Part shown: positions 11,961-15,664 of the stretch, piece by piece
How positions within the stretch are numbered: position 1 is the stretch's first letter
How the letters are laid out: each line of letters opens with the position of its first letter
Source of the DNA: Prevotellaceae bacterium
GTDB lineage: Bacteria; Bacteroidota; Bacteroidia; Bacteroidales; UBA932
Direction of reading: 5' to 3'
Assembly: GCA_031284065.1 (NCBI GenBank)
Contig: JAITAP010000126.1
Location: forward strand, 1 to 15,664
DNA length: 15,664 nt
Program-made: the position numbers and the translations under genes
Notes under the pieces: generated by a model
Told to the model about the DNA's origin: nothing
The model's input: only the letters and a program-made list of their open reading frames with translations
The model's database searches: none

Positions 11961-14132
11961 TCAGCTTCCCATCCTCACGGCCTTGTGCACCTCCTTTACG
12001 TTGCGCAGGTGGTAGAGGAGGGTATCGAGCTGCTTTAGGTTTTTTACGAACACGCGCAGCTGCCCCTCCAGCATCCCCCTGTTTTGCGAGAGCTGCATTG
12101 AGCGGATTGCGCCCGCCGCGTAGGTATCGACCACCTCGCCCAGCTTTTGCTGCAAGCCTATACCGTTGCTTGCCGATATTTTTATCACCGCCTGAAATGA
12201 ATCCGCGTCTGCCTGCTTCCGCCACTTTGCGGGGATAACGCGGTAGTCGTAGCGGTTGAGTAGCCGCTCTGCGTTGGGGCAGCTGGTGCGGTGGACGGTA
12301 ACGCCGCTCCCCACGGTTACAAACCCAAAAACGTCGTCGCCGTATATCGGGTTGCAGCATTTGCCCAGCTTGTAGTCCACGCCGCTCAGCTTTTCGTCTA
12401 TCACAATATAGTCGCTCGAGGCGCTTGGCTGGGCGGGAGTCGCAGGCTCCGGACGCTTTGCCGCCGCCTCTCTTTCGGCTGCTTGCAGCTCGCCTGCCGC
12501 GTACTTTTGCAGCACGTCGTGCACCAGCGCAAAGTCGAGCTCCTCGAGCGCCAGCTTCACGTACAGCTCCGTAGCGGTTTTTATTTTAAAATGCTTTACG
12601 AGCATTGTCACCACGTCGAGCTGCAAGTTGAGCTTCCAGTTTTTGAGCTTGCGCTCCAGCGCCTCGCGCCCGATAGCGGCTACCTTTGCCTCGTCTTCGC
12701 GCAGCTTTTGGCGAATTTTGTTTTTTGCCTTTGCGGTGGTTACGTACTCCAGCCAGTCGGGGGTAGGCGTTTGGTTTTTTCCCGTCAGCACGTCCACCAC
12801 GTCGCCGGTTTGCAGCGTTTCGCGAATGGATATATGCTTGCCGTTGCGGATAGCGCCCGTGCAGCGGCACCCCAGATTGCTGTGAATGTCGAAGGCAAAG
12901 TCGAGCACCGTTGCGCCGATTTTGAGCTGCCGCAAGTCGCCCGTCGGGGTGAACACAAATACCTCGTTGGGCGTGAAGGTGGCGTCGTAGTCCTCCATGC
13001 TGCCCGCCGTTTCGAGCAGGCTGCGCATGTTGGCAAGCCAGCCCTCCGTGCTGTCGTGGTCTTGCTGCACGCCCTTGTATCGCCAGTGGGCAGCCATGCC
13101 GTGCTCTGCGTTGTCGTCCATGCGGCGGGTGCGGATTTGCACCTCCACATCCTGCTTGTCCGCAACCCTTACGGTGGCGTGCAGGCTTTCGTAGCCATTA
13201 TCCTTAGGCTTGGTAACCCAATCGCGCAGGCGGCGGAGGTCGGGCTCGTAGCGCGACGTAACGGTGGAGTATATATCCCAGCACGCCGCCGCCTCGTCCT
13301 TGCGGCTCTCAAGCGGCGTATCGAGTATGATGCGAATGGCAAAAACATCGTACACGCCCTCAAACGGCACGCCCTGCTTCTGCATTTTAGCCCAAATGGA
13401 GTAGGCGGATTTTGTCCGGTACTTTAGCTCAAACCGGTAGCCTTTTTCTTGCAGCTCGTTTCGTATGGGGGCAATAAAATCTTCGACCAGCTGGCTGCGC
13501 GTTTTTTCGCTCAGCTTGAGCTTAGTGTTAATGTCGCGGTACGCAGCGGGGTCGGTGTAGCGCAGCGACAAGTCTTCGAGCTCCGATTTGAGCTTGTACA
13601 GCCCCAGCTTGTGCGCCAGCGGTGCGAACAGCAGCAACGTTTCGGCAGCTTTTTTTGCGTGCTTTGACTTGGGAAAGAATGAGAGTGAGCGCATCACCTC
13701 CAGCCTGTCCGCAAGCTTGATAACGATTGCCTGCGGGTTGGCCGAGTAGCTGACAATAAGCTTACGGAAAGCCTCCGCCTGCAGGGCTGTTGTTTTGAGG
13801 TCGAGGCGCGAAATTTTGTTCAGGCTGGTAACCACCGACGCTACCTCCTTGCCAAAGCTGGCGTGCAGGTCGGCGTCGTCGAGGGGCTGTGCGCGGTCAG
13901 CTTCGTGCAGCAGCACGGCGGCAGCGGCCTGCGCCCCCAGCCCAACCTCGGCAGCCACAATCTGCGCCACGTCCAGCGCATGGAAAATGAAAGGGTCGCC
14001 GTTTTCGCGTACACGCCCTTCGAGCGCGCATACCGCACGCTCAAAGGCGCTGTGCAAGCCCCATTTTTCTACCTCTTGAGGCGAAAACAAGGCGGAGAGC
14101 GTCGCGTATTTTTGCGCTATGCTTTGAGTCAT
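11961..14132 (-). CDS. relA: RelA/SpoT family (p)ppGpp synthetase with degenerate hydrolase site
   Basis: A 723-residue long-form RSH protein made of HD-type, synthetase, TGS, conserved-cysteine and ACT regions. The synthetase site looks intact: YRTKSAYSIWAKM, YDVFAIRII, RLRDWVTKPKDNGYESLH and EVQIRT. The TGS domain begins EVFVFTPTGDLRQL. KCCNPIYGDDVFGFVTVGSGVTVHRTSCPN is the Cys-rich segment, shown here in parts: KCCNPIYGDD and HRTSCPN. The hydrolase site is eroded: the HDxxED motif reads HEADRA (76-81), and the RLHNM motif reads RLEVM. It is therefore predicted to make but not break (p)ppGpp. The ATG at 14132 is used because the in-frame TTG at 14162 lies upstream of the -7 box. Ribosome-linked activation under amino-acid starvation is inferred from domain order. 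Confidence 0.93.
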   Translation of the reverse strand: MTQSIAQKYATLSALFSPQEVEKWGLHSAFERAVCALEGRVRENGDPFIFHALDVAQIVAAEVGLGAQAAAAVLLHEADRAQPLDDADLHASFGKEVASVVTSLNKISRLDLKTTALQAEAFRKLIVSYSANPQAIVIKLADRLEVMRSLSFFPKSKHAKKAAETLLLFAPLAHKLGLYKLKSELEDLSLRYTDPAAYRDINTKLKLSEKTRSQLVEDFIAPIRNELQEKGYRFELKYRTKSAYSIWAKMQKQGVPFEGVYDVFAIRIILDTPLESRKDEAAACWDIYSTVTSRYEPDLRRLRDWVTKPKDNGYESLHATVRVADKQDVEVQIRTRRMDDNAEHGMAAHWRYKGVQQDHDSTEGWLANMRSLLETAGSMEDYDATFTPNEVFVFTPTGDLRQLKIGATVLDFAFDIHSNLGCRCTGAIRNGKHISIRETLQTGDVVDVLTGKNQTPTPDWLEYVTTAKAKNKIRQKLREDEAKVAAIGREALERKLKNWKLNLQLDVVTMLVKHFKIKTATELYVKLALEELDFALVHDVLQKYAAGELQAAEREAAAKRPEPATPAQPSASSDYIVIDEKLSGVDYKLGKCCNPIYGDDVFGFVTVGSGVTVHRTSCPNAERLLNRYDYRVIPAKWRKQADADSFQAVIKISASNGIGLQQKLGEVVDTYAAGAIRSMQLSQNRGMLEGQLRVFVKNLKQLDTLLYHLRNVKEVHKAVRMGS

Positions 14133-14151
14133 AAATCTTACTTTGAAGCGA

Positions 14152-14159
14152 CAAAGATA
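14152..14159 (-). promoter_or_regulatory. -7 box of the RSH gene promoter
   Basis: A perfect TATCTTTG on the minus strand lies 19 bases before the ATG at 14132. Transcription near 14145 would give a very short leader of about 13 bases. No clear TTG was seen at the -33 position. It sits in the 51-base gap after the ATPase gene. Confidence 0.6.
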
Positions 14160-14183
14160 CAAAAAAGTTGAGTTATGCCGTCA

Positions 14184-15515
14184 TTATTGCAACACCATGT
14201 TGGATATGGCATACAGCGGGTAAACCCTGATTTTGTCGTATTGGGCAAAATTCTCAAGGGAAGTGCGAACGCCATATTCGAGTTTTTTTTCTTGCAGAAA
14301 CAAGAACAAACTTTGCATTTTCCCTATCATCCCGGATTTTACTTCTATCGGGATGATTTGTTCGTTCTTTTGTATTACAAAATCTACCTGCGCATTGCTT
14401 TGGTACTTTTCCCGCTGCCAGTAGTAGAGCGTGAGGGGATAGTAGCACGAAGAAGCCTTGAGCAGCTCCAAGCCGACAAACATTTCCGCCAAAGCCCCGC
14501 CGTTGATGGTTTTGAAATCGTTTGAAAGCAGCGCACGCGAAGCGTCCAGACCCAAAACACGCTGGAAGATGCCGGTATCGAACAAAAACATCCGGCGAAA
14601 TTTGGGGTTAACCTCGGCGCCCAGCGGGATGCCGTTTGCAGACGTGTGCGTAACGGGGTACACCAGTCCCGCCATGGTAAGCAGCTCCAGCGCATTTTTG
14701 ACCTGCCTGTTGGAGGCTTGCTCCGAAGCCCGCTCGTAAACAAACTTTCCCTCCGCCTGATTTGCTACAGACTCAAATACTTCATTGATACGTGTTTCCG
14801 GCACGCGCGATTTGTATTTGGCAAAATCGCTACGGAACGACAGGAGAAGGTCGTTGAGCACTCGCTGGCATCTCGAAAAATCCTGATACTTAACGTACTC
14901 AACCACAACGGCAGGCATTCCGCCAAAGAGCATAAATATTTCCAGATTTTTCAAAATCATACGGTGGACTATATCGGGCAACGGTTGCGACGGGGAGGCG
15001 TTCCGGTATTCATGCACCAGCCGCTCATTTCCGGTGGCGTACAAAAACTCATCGAAAGCAAATGGGTACATGAACACAGAGCGGATACGACCTACCCCAA
15101 AAGAGGGTAATTCCTCCAGCGCAAATTCCAGCAGGGAGCCGGCGGCAATTACATGAAGCTCGGGAAATTGCTCGTAAAAATAGCGGAGCTTGGTTATTGC
15201 CGGGATGCAGGCCTGTATTTCGTCAAGAAACAGCAGGGTTTCGCCCGCCACAATGGGCGTATTGCAGTAAAATGACAGACGCTTGCAAATTTCCTGCGGA
15301 GAGATACCCGGCCTAAACAAGGTTTTGACATTCTCCTCCGCGTCTTCAAAATTCACCTCGACAAAATACTTGAACGACTTGCCCAAGTACCGCACAGCAG
15401 ATGATTTTCCCACTTGCCTTGCTCCGCGCAGCAAAAGGAGTTTCCTGTCCGGGTCCTTGCTCCAGTCAAGCAACTCCCGGTTGATATTACGGTGAAAATA
15501 TTTATCCGTGCTCAT
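14184..15515 (-). CDS. AAA-family ATPase with DUF4143 domain
   Basis: A 443-residue protein of the AAA_14/DUF4143 type. Walker A is GARQVGKS (31-38) and Walker B LLFLDE (94-99), followed by the sensor-like VIAAGSLLEFAL and the family's GRIRSVFMYPFAFDEFL. The C-terminal DUF4143 part ends in VDFVIQKNEQIIPIEVKSG, whose spaced Asp and ExK resemble a PD-(D/E)XK nuclease-like core. The family is widespread, often in many copies per genome in Bacteroidetes, and its function is unsettled; some members are grouped with mobile or defence genes, but none lies beside it here. The ATG at 15515 follows a strong promoter. It is upstream of the RSH gene on the same strand but has no visible functional link to it. 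Confidence 0.92.
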   Translation of the reverse strand: MSTDKYFHRNINRELLDWSKDPDRKLLLLRGARQVGKSSAVRYLGKSFKYFVEVNFEDAEENVKTLFRPGISPQEICKRLSFYCNTPIVAGETLLFLDEIQACIPAITKLRYFYEQFPELHVIAAGSLLEFALEELPSFGVGRIRSVFMYPFAFDEFLYATGNERLVHEYRNASPSQPLPDIVHRMILKNLEIFMLFGGMPAVVVEYVKYQDFSRCQRVLNDLLLSFRSDFAKYKSRVPETRINEVFESVANQAEGKFVYERASEQASNRQVKNALELLTMAGLVYPVTHTSANGIPLGAEVNPKFRRMFLFDTGIFQRVLGLDASRALLSNDFKTINGGALAEMFVGLELLKASSCYYPLTLYYWQREKYQSNAQVDFVIQKNEQIIPIEVKSGMIGKMQSLFLFLQEKKLEYGVRTSLENFAQYDKIRVYPLYAISNMVLQ

Positions 15516-15544
15516 AGCTTCTCTAATTTATTTCTAATGAAGAG

Positions 15545-15579
15545 CAAAGATAATAGATTTATTTGAGATTTGCAAAAAA
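15545..15579 (-). promoter_or_regulatory. Promoter of the DUF4143 ATPase gene
   Basis: On the minus strand TTTTTTG (15579-15573) and a perfect -7 box TATCTTTG (15552-15545) are 20 bases apart. The -33 element lies inside the first copy of the 33-bp tandem repeat. The predicted start near 15538 gives a leader of about 22 bases. Confidence 0.75.
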
Positions 15580-15664
15580 CTAAGGCCTAGTTTGGGCACA
15601 TTTTGCAAAAAACTAAGGCCTAGTTTGGGCATGTTTTGCAAAAAACTAAGGCCTAGTTTGGGCA
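15569..15664. repeat. 33-bp tandem repeat, nearly three copies, running off the right edge
   Basis: The unit begins TTTGCAAAAAACTAAGGCC and ends in TAGTTTGGGCA plus four variable bases. Copies start at 15569, 15602 and 15635 and are identical except for the bases after GGGCA (CAT in the first, TGT in the second). There are no spacers. Each unit has the imperfect palindrome AAACTA-AGGCC-TAGTTT. Read on the minus strand this is a small hairpin followed by TTTTTT, like a weak terminator. The array continues to the window edge, so its full copy number is unknown. Confidence 0.9.

Noticed and set aside
12291..13427. 378-codon open frame on the plus strand inside the RSH gene
   Set aside because: It is antisense to the conserved synthetase and TGS domains and shows no recognisable domain. 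It is a compositional shadow.
14163..14193. Possible terminator after the ATPase gene on the minus strand (GTTG/CAAC followed by T6)
   Set aside because: The stem is only 4 bp with a 19-base loop, too weak to call. The T6 run adjoins the RSH -7 box.
15569..15664. CRISPR-like array at the right edge
   Set aside because: The 33-base units follow one another without spacers and differ only at a few bases, so it is a simple tandem repeat. No cas gene is visible.

Overview
This 15.7 kb window is a compact, mostly housekeeping stretch of a Bacteroidota (Bacteroidetes) chromosome, probably Bacteroidales. Three things point there: promoters of the Bacteroidetes type (TAnnTTTG at -7, TTTG or TTG about 18-20 bases upstream), almost no Shine-Dalgarno sequences, and the gene content, namely a type B L31, an S16 with a long charged tail, a DapL-type aminotransferase and a lipoprotein flavin reductase. 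No phage, transposase, CRISPR or rRNA was seen.

Layout. On the minus strand at the left edge lies an M16 zinc peptidase (16-1257), preceded by a tRNA-His with its own terminator and promoter. The plus strand then carries a flavin-reductase-family lipoprotein, a Bax inhibitor-1/YccA membrane protein with a palindrome in its promoter, the zinc-independent ribosomal protein L31 (rpmE2), a repeat-bearing intergenic region, and the Lon protease (3602-6004). On the minus strand fmt and tilS form a likely operon (8421 to 6001) that meets lon tail to tail. Divergent from fmt are rpsP, a strong terminator and rimM, which meets dapF tail to tail. Then, all on the minus strand, come dapF and a DapL-like aminotransferase, a RelA/SpoT-type alarmone synthetase, and an AAA/DUF4143 ATPase. 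The right edge is a 33-bp tandem repeat that supplies part of the ATPase promoter.

Function. The genes cover translation (tRNA-His, L31, S16, RimM, Fmt, TilS), lysine and cell-wall diaminopimelate synthesis (DapL-like enzyme and DapF), protein turnover (Lon, M16), membrane homeostasis (BI-1) and the stringent response (RSH).

Points of most interest. No clear new multi-gene system is present. The odd items are: an RSH with an intact synthetase but a hydrolase site that looks dead; a DapL-like enzyme that departs from the family consensus at several normally invariant positions; the heptanucleotide inverted-repeat element ending 6 bases before lon; a three-arm REP-like palindrome between relA and dapL; the palindrome between the -33 and -7 boxes of the BI-1 gene; and the 33-bp tandem repeat upstream of the ATPase. 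Start codons were chosen from protein-family alignment (recalled, not computed) and promoter position; several differ from the longest open frame.
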